Origin: Candidatus Leptovillus gracilis
GTDB lineage: Bacteria; Chloroflexota; Anaerolineae; Promineifilales; Promineifilaceae
Length of the DNA: 64,000 nucleotides
NCBI GenBank assembly: GCA_016716065.1
Contig: JADJXA010000003.1
Location: 744,001-808,000 of the forward strand
Reading direction: 5' to 3'
The notes under the pieces were generated by a model. The model was not told the DNA's origin. It did no database searches and saw nothing but the letters and a program-made list of their open reading frames with translations. Made by a program: the position numbers and the translations under genes. Positions 7,543-15,162 of the stretch are shown piece after piece; positions within the stretch are counted from its first letter, which is position 1; every line of letters begins with the position of its first letter.

Positions 7543-10278
7543 ATGACAAAATATGTTTATTTATTCAACGAAGTAGAACTCGCCACCGAACATGTGGGTG
7601 GCGCCTGGGATGACGTTCGCTCCCTATTGGGTGGCAAGGGCGCCAATCTGGGCGAAATGACCCGCATCAACCTGCCGGTTCCCCCTGGGTTCACCGTGAC
7701 CACCGAAGCCTGTAATGCCTATCTGGCCGCCAATATGCAGTTCCCCGATGGCATGTGGGAGCAAGAATTGGAAGCCATGAAGGCGACCGAAGAACAGACC
7801 GGCAAAAAATTTGGCGACCCAAGCAACCCGCTGCTCGTCTCCTGCCGCTCCGGTTCTCGCTTCTCCATGCCTGGCATGATGGATACCGTCCTGAACATCG
7901 GCCTGAACGATGAAACGGCCGAATCCATGACCGAATTTACCGGCGACGAACGCTTCGTCTATGATGCTTACCGCCGTCTGGTGCAGATGTTTGGTTCCGT
8001 TGTCCTGGGCATTGACGACGACGTTTTTGAACACCCCCTGGAACAATATAAAGCCGAAAAAGGGTACAAAAGCGACACCGAAATGAACGCCGAAGATTGG
8101 AAAACCATGACCGAAGTGTTCAAAGCGGCCATCAAAGAGCATCAGGGTTTCGATTTCCCCCAAGACCCCTACGAACAACTCAAGTTGGCGACCGAAGCCG
8201 TCTTCCAATCCTGGAATGGCAAGCGGGCTGTGGATTATCGCAATGCTGCCAATATCCGCCACGACCTGGGCACGGCCGTTAACATCCAGACGATGGTCTT
8301 TGGCAACATGGGCAACAGCTCCGGCACTGGCGTCGCCTTCACCCGCGACCCCGCCACCGGCGAAAACATTCTTTATGGCGATTATTTGATTAACGCTCAG
8401 GGTGAAGATGTGGTGGCCGGTATTCGCAATACCTCCAAAATTCAATTCATGGGCCAGGAACTGCCCGAAGCGTATGCCGAGTTCCTGGAAGTGCAGGAAA
8501 CGCTGGAACAGCATTACCGCGACATGCAAGACGTAGAATTTACCGTCGAACGTGGCAAACTGTGGATGCTGCAAACCCGCGACGGCAAGCGCACGGCAAA
8601 AGCGGCCGTTAAAATTGCCGTAGAGATGGCCGAAGAAGGACTGATCAGCCAAGAAGAAGCCATCAAGCGCGTCCAGCCAGACCAGGTGGACACTTTGCTC
8701 CATCCCCAATTTGACCCGAAAGCCAAAAAGCAGGCCACCGACGAAGGCAAGCGTTTTGCCACCGGCGTTAACGCTTCACCCGGCGCGGCCGTGGGGCGTA
8801 TCTATCTGGATGCCGACCTGACCGAGAAAATGGCGAAAGAACATGGGCAGGACGTGATTATGGTACGGCCGTTCACCAAACCCGATGACGTTCATGGCAT
8901 GTTGGCCGCCAAAGGAATCCTTACCAGTGAAGGTGGGGCTACATCTCATGCGGCCGTCGTCGCCCGCCAATTTGGCATCCCCTGTGTCGTTGGCGCTTCC
9001 GATGTGCGCATTGACCTGGAAAACCGGGTAGTAACAGCCAACGGCATTACCCTGAAAGAAGGCGACTACATTTCCGTAGACGGCGCGACCGGCGAAGCCT
9101 TCCTGGGCCAGATTCCTTCCGTTGCTCCTTCCCTGGAAGAGCAAACCGAACTCATGACGCTGCTCAGTTGGGCCGATGAAATCACCGCCAGAGAAGGCAC
9201 TCGCGCCGTACCGTCCGGTTGGCCGACACGCGGTTTACAGGTGTGGGCCAACGCCGATTACCCTGAAGACGCCCGCCGCGCCCGTTCCTACGGCGCCAAA
9301 GGCATCGGCCTCTGCCGCACCGAGCATATGTTCTTCGAGCCGGCGCGTTTGCCCGTTGTGCAGCGCATGATCCTGGCCGACAAAGTAGAAGACCGCCAGA
9401 CAGCATTGGACGAACTGCTGCCTTTCCAACGCAGCGACTTCGACGGATTGTTCGAGGCCATGACCGGCCTGCCCGTCATCATCCGCCTGATTGACCCACC
9501 GCTGCATGAGTTCATGCCCGACGAACACGCTCTGATGGAAGAAGTTATCGAAAACCGCATCAAGGGCGTGGCAGATCTTACCAAAGAAACGCTGCTGGCC
9601 AACATCCAGGCGATGCACGAAAGCAACCCGATGATGGGTTTGCGCGGCGTCCGCCTGAGCGTGATGATGCCGGAAATCGTGGAAATGCAGGTGCGGGCTA
9701 TCTTTGAAGCGGCCGCCGACGTGAAACTGCGCGGTTTTGAGCCGAAGCCGGAAGTGATGATTCCGTTAACCGGCCACATCAACGAGCTGCATTTCATCCA
9801 ACCCAAACTGGAACGGATTGCCGCCGCGGTGATGGAAGAAAAAGGGGTGCAGTTCCATTACAAATTTGGCACGATGATCGAAATCCCCCGCGCCGGTCTG
9901 ACAGCCGATCAGATCGCTGCGACGGCCGAGTTCTTCTCCTTTGGAACCAACGACCTGACCCAGTTCACCTTTGGCTACAGCCGCGACGACGCCGAACGCA
10001 ACTTCCTGGTGAAGTACGTGGAGGATGGCATTCTGCCCAAGAATCCCTTCCAGACCATTGACCCGGATGGCGTGGGCCAACTGATGGACATCGCCGTGAA
10101 GAAGGGACGCAGCACCCGCCTGGACCTGGAGGTAGGTATCTGCGGTGAACATGGCGGCGACCCCGAAAGCATCGCTCTGTGCCATAAGCTGGGCTTGAAT
10201 TATGTTTCTTGTTCGCCGTTCCGTGTGCCGGTGGCCCGCCTGGCGGCCGCCCACGCGGCGTTGGATGGCAAGAAGTAG
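7543..10278 (+). CDS. ppdK: Pyruvate, phosphate dikinase
   Basis: 911-aa enzyme interconverting pyruvate + ATP + Pi with PEP + AMP + PPi. Domains in order: N-terminal nucleotide-binding PPDK_N (LLGGKGANLGEM, then VSCRSGSRFSMPGMMDT), the swivelling phosphohistidine domain with catalytic H469 in GGATSHAAVVARQ, and the C-terminal PEP/pyruvate barrel (GIGLCRTEHMF, SFGTNDLTQFTFGYSRDD, catalytic C867 in GICGEHGGDP). All key residues are present and the length is typical. GGAGG at 7533-7537 selects ATG 7543; the in-frame ATG at 7498 would add 15 unconserved residues. A terminator follows. With PEP carboxykinase in the same window it supports a flexible PEP/pyruvate node. Confidence 0.97.
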   Translation: MTKYVYLFNEVELATEHVGGAWDDVRSLLGGKGANLGEMTRINLPVPPGFTVTTEACNAYLAANMQFPDGMWEQELEAMKATEEQTGKKFGDPSNPLLVSCRSGSRFSMPGMMDTVLNIGLNDETAESMTEFTGDERFVYDAYRRLVQMFGSVVLGIDDDVFEHPLEQYKAEKGYKSDTEMNAEDWKTMTEVFKAAIKEHQGFDFPQDPYEQLKLATEAVFQSWNGKRAVDYRNAANIRHDLGTAVNIQTMVFGNMGNSSGTGVAFTRDPATGENILYGDYLINAQGEDVVAGIRNTSKIQFMGQELPEAYAEFLEVQETLEQHYRDMQDVEFTVERGKLWMLQTRDGKRTAKAAVKIAVEMAEEGLISQEEAIKRVQPDQVDTLLHPQFDPKAKKQATDEGKRFATGVNASPGAAVGRIYLDADLTEKMAKEHGQDVIMVRPFTKPDDVHGMLAAKGILTSEGGATSHAAVVARQFGIPCVVGASDVRIDLENRVVTANGITLKEGDYISVDGATGEAFLGQIPSVAPSLEEQTELMTLLSWADEITAREGTRAVPSGWPTRGLQVWANADYPEDARRARSYGAKGIGLCRTEHMFFEPARLPVVQRMILADKVEDRQTALDELLPFQRSDFDGLFEAMTGLPVIIRLIDPPLHEFMPDEHALMEEVIENRIKGVADLTKETLLANIQAMHESNPMMGLRGVRLSVMMPEIVEMQVRAIFEAAADVKLRGFEPKPEVMIPLTGHINELHFIQPKLERIAAAVMEEKGVQFHYKFGTMIEIPRAGLTADQIAATAEFFSFGTNDLTQFTFGYSRDDAERNFLVKYVEDGILPKNPFQTIDPDGVGQLMDIAVKKGRSTRLDLEVGICGEHGGDPESIALCHKLGLNYVSCSPFRVPVARLAAAHAALDGKK

Positions 10279-10308
10279 TTGGTAGTTGGTAGTTGAGAGT
10301 TGAGAGAC
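10274..10308 (+). repeat. Heptad array (GGTAGTT/GAGAGTT)
   Basis: Five 7-bp units starting just before the ppdK stop: AGTAGTT, GGTAGTT twice, GAGAGTT, GAGAGAC. It runs straight into the terminator stem. Confidence 0.8.
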
Positions 10309-10337
10309 GGCTCCGGTGAAAACCGGGGCCGTTTTTG
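10307..10337 (+). terminator. Rho-independent terminator of ppdK
   Basis: Stem ACGGCTCCGGT/ACCGGGGCCGT with loop GAAA and one G-U pair, followed by TTTTTG. Confidence 0.85.
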
Positions 10338-10465
10338 TTTCTGGTGATTTTTATCTGGCGCGGAGGTGTCAGATGGCACTGTAACGGCCGTTTCCCACCC
10401 CGTATACTCAGGTCAATCACAACGGCCGTTGGTGGCCGTCCTATTCCCACTCAGGAGCTTGAACC

Positions 10466-11329
10466 ATGGAACAAAACTTCTCGATTGATGCCCTTATCCC
10501 CGCGGAAATGGCCAAAAAGGCGGAAAACGCCGGCGTGTCTAAAGCCAACCTGGGCATTTACCGCATGACGTCCCTGTCTGTGTTGGCGGGCGCGTTTATT
10601 GCGATGGGGGCTGTCTTTTCAACGGCCGTCACCACCGGAGCAGCCGGTGTGCTGCCCTATGGCGTGGTCAGATTATTGGCCGGTTTGGCCTTTTGCCTGG
10701 GCCTGATTTTGGTCGTTGGCGCGGGCGCGGAGCTGTTCACCGGCAATAATTTGATTGTGATGGCCTGGGCAGACAAGAAAGTGACCACCGGGGCGCTGCT
10801 GCGGAACTGGGTGGTGGTGTATGTGGGTAATTTTGTTGGCGCGTTGGTAACGGCCGTTGGCATGTTCCTGACCCAGCAATACGCCTTTAACAATGGCGCT
10901 GTGGGCCTCAACGCCCTCAACACGGCCAGCGCCAAAGTGCAGTTGGGCTTTGTCCAGGCCATCATGCTGGGCATCTTTTGTAATGCGTTGGTGTGCCTGG
11001 CCGTCTGGCTGTGCATTGGCGCGCGCACGGCCGCCGACAAAATCCTGGCGATCATTTTCCCCATTACCGCTTTTGTGGCCGCCGGCTTTGAGCACAGCGT
11101 CGCCAATATGTATTTTATTCCGATTGGACTGCTGGTTAAGGCCGGCGCGCCGGCTGAATTTTGGGCCAATGTCGGCAAAACGGCCGTTGACTATCCTGCC
11201 CTCACCTGGAGCAATTTCTTCCTGGTTAATTTGCTGCCTGTTACCATTGGCAACATCATTGGCGGGGCGCTGATGGTGGGGCTGGTCTATTGGTTTATCT
11301 ACTTGCGGCCAAGTTGGACGGGCAAATAA
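10466..11329 (+). CDS. focA: Formate/nitrite channel family protein
   Basis: 287-aa integral membrane channel of the FNT family (formate, nitrite or hydrosulfide). Six hydrophobic helices; characteristic segments are GAELFTGNNLIVMA in the first half, NALVCLAVWL in the middle and the central-histidine region AAGFEHSVANMYFIP (the conserved pore His). The N-terminus carries the amphipathic region expected before helix 1. AGGAG at 10453-10457 fixes the ATG. It lies directly after ppdK but behind that gene's terminator, so it is probably a separate unit; formate export or uptake would suit fermentative pyruvate metabolism. FocA versus NirC specificity cannot be decided from sequence alone. Confidence 0.9.
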   Translation: MEQNFSIDALIPAEMAKKAENAGVSKANLGIYRMTSLSVLAGAFIAMGAVFSTAVTTGAAGVLPYGVVRLLAGLAFCLGLILVVGAGAELFTGNNLIVMAWADKKVTTGALLRNWVVVYVGNFVGALVTAVGMFLTQQYAFNNGAVGLNALNTASAKVQLGFVQAIMLGIFCNALVCLAVWLCIGARTAADKILAIIFPITAFVAAGFEHSVANMYFIPIGLLVKAGAPAEFWANVGKTAVDYPALTWSNFFLVNLLPVTIGNIIGGALMVGLVYWFIYLRPSWTGK

Positions 11330-11337
11330 AGAGCGCA

Positions 11338-11378
11338 GCCGGTGGCGAGAGGCCGGCAGCCGACCTCTCGCCACCGGC
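11338..11378. terminator. Bidirectional terminator hairpin
   Basis: Perfect 15-bp arms (11338-11352 and 11364-11378) between the convergent focA and the downstream minus-strand gene. It lacks a strong U-tract, so termination may rely on the stem alone. Confidence 0.7.
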
Positions 11379-11385
11379 GATTATC

Positions 11386-12117
11386 TTATACGACTTCCAC
11401 ATCTATCCCTTCGGGCACAGAAACCACCACCACGTCTGGCGTTTGGCAGATAGTTAACACCACCTGGACTCCTGGTGGGACCTGAACGCGAACATGATTG
11501 ATTGGTTTGGGCTTGAACGGCGGGTCCAGCAGCACCGGGCTTTCTTCGGCCACCAGCGTAACGCCATCAATGAAAAAATCTTTGGCGCGCGCCCATTTGC
11601 TCTTCACGCGGATGATCACCTCGGCCGTGCCGCTGTCGGGCACAGTGAATTGCACCGTGTGGTGAAACCATTGGCGGTTGCCCATCTGCCCGCCGTTGAC
11701 CCACCCCCCTGCCCCATTCACCCACACGCCCGATTCTGCGCCGAACGGGTCGGTTTCGTTGTTTAGCACAACCAGAACTGGCGCGGTTAACACGGCCGTT
11801 GTCCCCGGCGTCAGCCCCGTCACCATTTGCTTTAACTCCGCGCCAAACGGCGACCCCCCGTGAAAAATTTTGTAGGTGGCCGTGCCGGCCAGGATCAAGG
11901 CATTGCTGCCGCCCAACTGCTCGTCAGGTGGCAGTTGATCGGCCAGTTTGTGAACGCATTCGGGCACACCACCGGCCGTATCGCCCGCGCCAAACAGCGA
12001 CTGTCCCGGCTCAATCCAGCGTAACTGCCAGTGATTGGGCTGTTGGTTGATGAGGAAACCCGGCGTCGGCGGTAAATTTGTCCATCCTTCGGAAAACGAC
12101 CCATTTTTTAGCATCAT
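11386..12117 (-). CDS. Beta-sandwich (carbohydrate-binding-like) protein
   Basis: 243-aa protein with no signal peptide. It begins with a motif of the type NGSFSEGWTNLPPTPGF, LINQQPNHW, then a run of beta-strand-like segments, GVPECVHKL and KDFFIDGVTL, resembling CBM-type jelly-roll modules seen in Chloroflexota as stand-alone proteins. The last 45 residues (PPGVQVVLTICQTPDVVVVSVP) look like a separate short strand-rich tail. The start could be either of two adjacent ATGs (12117 or 12114); AAAGGAG lies just upstream on the minus strand. Ligand and role are unknown. It converges with focA. Confidence 0.65.
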   Translation of the reverse strand: MMLKNGSFSEGWTNLPPTPGFLINQQPNHWQLRWIEPGQSLFGAGDTAGGVPECVHKLADQLPPDEQLGGSNALILAGTATYKIFHGGSPFGAELKQMVTGLTPGTTAVLTAPVLVVLNNETDPFGAESGVWVNGAGGWVNGGQMGNRQWFHHTVQFTVPDSGTAEVIIRVKSKWARAKDFFIDGVTLVAEESPVLLDPPFKPKPINHVRVQVPPGVQVVLTICQTPDVVVVSVPEGIDVEVV

Positions 12118-12214
12118 GCACTCCTTTTTTGAACGGCAAAGGTAAACGACCTGACCATATTATAAACATTCTTGTCAACTTTGCGGCGTCAGCCAGCGAA
12201 TCAAACTTTGGTGG

Positions 12215-12243
12215 TTGACAAAGTGTTGTTGTGACACTATACT
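12215..12243 (+). promoter_or_regulatory. Near-consensus sigma-70 promoter
   Basis: TTGACA (12215-12220), 17-bp spacer, TATACT (12238-12243), about 40 bases before the SPFH gene. Confidence 0.85.
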
Positions 12244-12283
12244 GAAAGTGTATATTTTACACGAATAAAAAATGAGGTGCGTG

Positions 12284-13132
12284 ATGTGGTGGATGTTGGC
12301 TGTACTCATAATAACTTTTGCCGTTGGGTTAGGTGCGTGGCTGGGCGGTGTGGCCGGGCTGGTAGGCACGGCCGTTGCCATGCTGTTGGGTCTGGTGGTC
12401 TGGGCTGTTCGGCGAGCGGCTTATGTGCTTGTGCCGGAGATGGAGGCAGCGCTGGTATACGATAGTGGTGGGCGGTTTGTCCGCTTTTTACCACCGGGCG
12501 GCCATTGGTTACGGCCGTTTAGCGAACATATCAGCGCCACAATTGCCACCGATTCAACGGCCGTAACCGGCCGAACCACCGGCCTGCAAACCATCGGCGG
12601 CCTGGCGCTGGCCGTAGAATGGCGTCTCACCTATACGCTAAATGTGTTTGCCGTCCCGGCCGACCAACAGGCCAAAGTGGCCCGCACCCTGGCGAAAAAT
12701 CCGGCGGCGGCCGCGCGCAGCCACCTGGGCAACGTTTTGCAGCATGTCATCGGCGAATACACCATTGAGCAGTTGACCCTGCCCGGCGCCCACAAGCAGT
12801 TGGAGGCGCAGGTAAAGGCGGCGCTGGATGGGCGGTTACGGCCGTTGGCCTTTCAGGTGAGCCGGGTGATGATTGGCGCGATAGACATGCCGCCCCATGT
12901 CAAAGCCGCTCTGGAGGCGGTCCACGAACGGCACATGCAGGCCGAAAATGAAGCCAAAGCGCTCGCCCGGCTGCAACAAGTCGTCAGCCAATTCTCCGAT
13001 GCCGACATGCAGCGCCTGATCGAACTGGAGCGTATCCGTCACATCGGCCAACATGGCGTTATCATTCCCTATCCCACCTTGTTCGAGGCGGAGCGGCAAA
13101 ATGGCCTGTCCTATTCCCGAACGACGCAATAA
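12284..13132 (+). CDS. SPFH/Band 7 membrane protein
   Basis: About 282 aa. Two hydrophobic segments at the N-terminus (residues 4-44) are followed by an SPFH/prohibitin-like domain (YVLVPEMEAALVYDSGGRF, LPPGGHWLRPFSE, then GGLALAVEWRLTYTLN) and a long helical region (about 190-260, ENEAKALARLQQVV) of the kind that oligomerises in flotillins and stomatins. These proteins form membrane-scaffold rings; specific partners are unknown. The in-frame ATG at 12272 is possible, but GAGG at 12274-12277 places the initiator at 12284. A consensus promoter precedes it. Confidence 0.85.
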   Translation: MWWMLAVLIITFAVGLGAWLGGVAGLVGTAVAMLLGLVVWAVRRAAYVLVPEMEAALVYDSGGRFVRFLPPGGHWLRPFSEHISATIATDSTAVTGRTTGLQTIGGLALAVEWRLTYTLNVFAVPADQQAKVARTLAKNPAAAARSHLGNVLQHVIGEYTIEQLTLPGAHKQLEAQVKAALDGRLRPLAFQVSRVMIGAIDMPPHVKAALEAVHERHMQAENEAKALARLQQVVSQFSDADMQRLIELERIRHIGQHGVIIPYPTLFEAERQNGLSYSRTTQ

Positions 13133-13141
13133 TGTAGGGAC

Positions 13142-13182
13142 GTATAATCATGCACCCCCACTGTAGGAGGGTATAATCATAC
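13142..13182 (+). repeat. Direct repeat GTATAATCAT
   Basis: GTATAATCATGC at 13142-13153 and GTATAATCATAC at 13171-13182, both just upstream of the RpiB-like gene. Each contains a TATAAT box, so alternative -10 elements or a duplicated protein site are possible. Confidence 0.5.
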
Positions 13183-13194
13183 GCCCGGAGGTAC

Positions 13195-13647
13195 ATGATG
13201 AAAATTGCCATTGGTTCCGATGAACGCGCCCACCTGACAGACGCCGTGCTGGCCGATTTGCAGGCACGCGGTCACACGCCCCTTCCCTTTGGCCCGCTGG
13301 CCGACCAGCCTGGATATTGGCCGGCCGTTGCCCGACAGGTCGCCGAAGCCGTCGCCAGCGGCGCGGCCGACGAAGGCATTCTCTTCTGCTGGACCGGGAC
13401 TGGCGTCAGTCTGGCGGCCAACAAGGTCCCCGGCATTCGCGCTGCCCTGTGCGACGACGCCGAAACCGCTCGCGGCGCGCGCCTGTGGAACAACGCCAAC
13501 ATTCTCTGCCTCTCCCTGCGCCGCACCTCGGAGATCATCGCCAAAGAAATCCTGGACGCCTGGTTTGCCGCCACCTACCAACCCAACGAGACCGACGACG
13601 CCTGTCTGGCCCAGGTCGCCGCCCTTGAGGCCGATTACCGGCGATAG
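13195..13647 (+). CDS. RpiB/LacAB-type sugar-phosphate isomerase homologue
   Basis: 150-aa single-domain protein of the RpiB/LacA/LacB fold. It keeps the core GILFCWTGTGVSLAANK (the family's active-site Cys) and GIRAALCDDAETARGARLWNNAN. Two active-site positions differ from standard RpiB: the usual GSDHAG reads GSDERA, and the usual H-N-N-A-N reads W-N-N-A-N, so ribose-5-phosphate isomerisation should not be assumed. GGAGGT at 13186-13191 precedes tandem ATGs (13195 or 13198). Soluble, cytoplasmic. Substrate unknown. Confidence 0.75.
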   Translation: MMKIAIGSDERAHLTDAVLADLQARGHTPLPFGPLADQPGYWPAVARQVAEAVASGAADEGILFCWTGTGVSLAANKVPGIRAALCDDAETARGARLWNNANILCLSLRRTSEIIAKEILDAWFAATYQPNETDDACLAQVAALEADYRR

Positions 13648-13694
13648 GGAGGGGCGTATATCAGACGCCCCTCCTGCGACACGGCGGTAAAAGA

Positions 13695-13723
13695 TTGACC
13701 TGAGCGAACGCATGTTCTATAAT
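13695..13723 (+). promoter_or_regulatory. Promoter giving a leaderless transcript
   Basis: TTGACC (13695-13700), 17-bp spacer, TATAAT (13718-13723). Transcription would begin six to seven bases on, at the ATG at 13730 itself. Confidence 0.75.
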
Positions 13724-13729
13724 CAGGCC

Positions 13730-14953
13730 ATGGACGCCCTGAAAAAATTCAAACTGCTGGCCGATAACGCCGATCTGGAACCCGCCGAAGAAGTCTCCTT
13801 GCAGCCCGCGCCGCATATTGCGCCCTGCGGCATCCCAATAAACGATCCCCAACCCAGATCGAGCGGCGGCTTTGCCAACCGCCACACTCCAGCCGCCAGC
13901 CCGCAGCAAGCCCTCGGTATCCATCACGCCAAAATGCCCGGCGGCAAAACAATTCCGCTGCTCAAAACCCTGTTAACTTCGGCCTGTGAACGCAACTGCT
14001 TTTACTGCCCCTTCCGCGCCGGCCGTGACTTTCGCCGTACCACCTTCCAACCCGACGAGATGGCAAAATCCTTTATGGATTTGTACCGCGCCGGGGTGGC
14101 CGAAGGGCTGTTTCTCAGTTCAGGCATCATCAAAGGGGGCGCGGCGACGCAAGACAAACTGCTGGACACGGTGGCCATTTTGCGCGAAAAGCATCTGTTT
14201 CGCGGTTATGTGCATCTAAAAATCATGCCCGGCGCGGAGCGGGCGCAGGTGGAGCGTGCGATGCAGTTGGCGAACCGGCTGTCGGTGAATCTGGAAGCGC
14301 CCAACGACCATCGGCTGGCGTTGTTGGCGCCTAAGAAGCATTTTTGGGACGAATTGGTACGGCCGTTACAATGGATCGAAGACATCCGCCAGTCGCAGCC
14401 GGGGAGTATGGGCTGGAACGGCCGTTGGCCCTCTACCACCACCCAATTTGTCGTCGGCGCGGTGGGTGAAAGTGACCTGGAACTGCTCTCCACCACCGAA
14501 TACCTTTACCAAAAGTTGCGCATCGGCCGCGCCTATTTCTCCTCCTTTCGCCCCCAGCCAGACACACCGCTGGCACACCTGCCCGCTTCCGACCGGCGGC
14601 GTGAACACCGTCTTTACCAGACCTCCTTCCTCTTCCGCGACTACGGCTTCGACCTGGAAGATTTGCCCTTCACCCCAGATGGCAATCTGCCGCTAGACAT
14701 TGACCCCAAATTGGCCTGGGCGCAGCAAAATCTGCTGCAAAACCCGGTGGAACTCAACCGCGCCGAGCGCCAACAACTGCTGCGTGTGCCCGGCATCGGA
14801 CCCATCAGCGCCCAAACCATCCTCAACGCCCGCCGCCTCGGCGTGCTGCGCGACATTGCCGACCTGCAACTCCTCGGCGTGCAGACCAAAAATCTCAAGC
14901 CGTTTGTATTACTCGACGGCCGTCGTCCCACCTTTCAACTCCCTCTGTGGTAA
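13730..14953 (+). CDS. Radical SAM DNA modification/repair-type protein
   Basis: 407 aa. The 4Fe-4S radical-SAM motif is ACERNCFYCPF (C86, C90, C93), followed by FLSSGI and the barrel signatures typical of the group annotated as putative DNA modification/repair radical SAM proteins (TIGR03916-like). A C-terminal helix-hairpin-helix (LLRVPGIGPISAQTIL, about 345-362) suits DNA binding. The usual partner, a DUF4130 protein, is not adjacent here. ATG 13730 matches the family's MD..KK-KLLAD start and coincides with the expected transcription start, so a leaderless mRNA is likely. The substrate is unproven for the family. Confidence 0.85.
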   Translation: MDALKKFKLLADNADLEPAEEVSLQPAPHIAPCGIPINDPQPRSSGGFANRHTPAASPQQALGIHHAKMPGGKTIPLLKTLLTSACERNCFYCPFRAGRDFRRTTFQPDEMAKSFMDLYRAGVAEGLFLSSGIIKGGAATQDKLLDTVAILREKHLFRGYVHLKIMPGAERAQVERAMQLANRLSVNLEAPNDHRLALLAPKKHFWDELVRPLQWIEDIRQSQPGSMGWNGRWPSTTTQFVVGAVGESDLELLSTTEYLYQKLRIGRAYFSSFRPQPDTPLAHLPASDRRREHRLYQTSFLFRDYGFDLEDLPFTPDGNLPLDIDPKLAWAQQNLLQNPVELNRAERQQLLRVPGIGPISAQTILNARRLGVLRDIADLQLLGVQTKNLKPFVLLDGRRPTFQLPLW

Positions 14954-14960
14954 AATACTG

Positions 14961-15080
14961 AATAAATGTAACTACTAAGCCGGTCATTCCCGCGAAGGCG
15001 GGAATCCACTCTGGCGATGATGATGGATACCCGCGAAAGCGGGTATGACAACCAGAGAGGGCTTGGTAGTTACGAATAAA
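14961..15080. mobile_element. MITE-like element with nested hairpins
   Basis: Outer inverted repeats GTAACTACTAAGCC (14968-14981) and GGCTTGGTAGTTAC (15060-15073), one mismatch, enclose a GTCAT...ATGAC hairpin unit (14983-15049) made of CCCGCGAAGGCGGG-like stems. Non-coding. Confidence 0.65.
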
Positions 15081-15157
15081 TTGTGAAGTATGAATGGTGA
15101 ATGACTTCTTCCACTTCATACTTCACCATTCACAATTCAAACTTCGCCATTCAGGAG
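15081..15157 (+). repeat. Heptad array, eleven units
   Basis: Continuous 7-bp register: TTGTGAA, GTATGAA, TGGTGAA, TGACTTC, TTCCACT, TCATACT, TCACCAT, TCACAAT, TCAAACT, TCGCCAT, TCAGGAG. The two halves are roughly inverted with respect to each other. The last unit supplies the ribosome-binding site of the next gene. Confidence 0.8.
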
Positions 15158-15162
15158 ATTCC

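Noticed and set aside
7624..8709. 361-codon open frame opposite ppdK
   Set aside because: Shadow of a highly constrained gene: its translation is rich in His/Gly/Phe with no family features, and the plus-strand gene has every catalytic motif.
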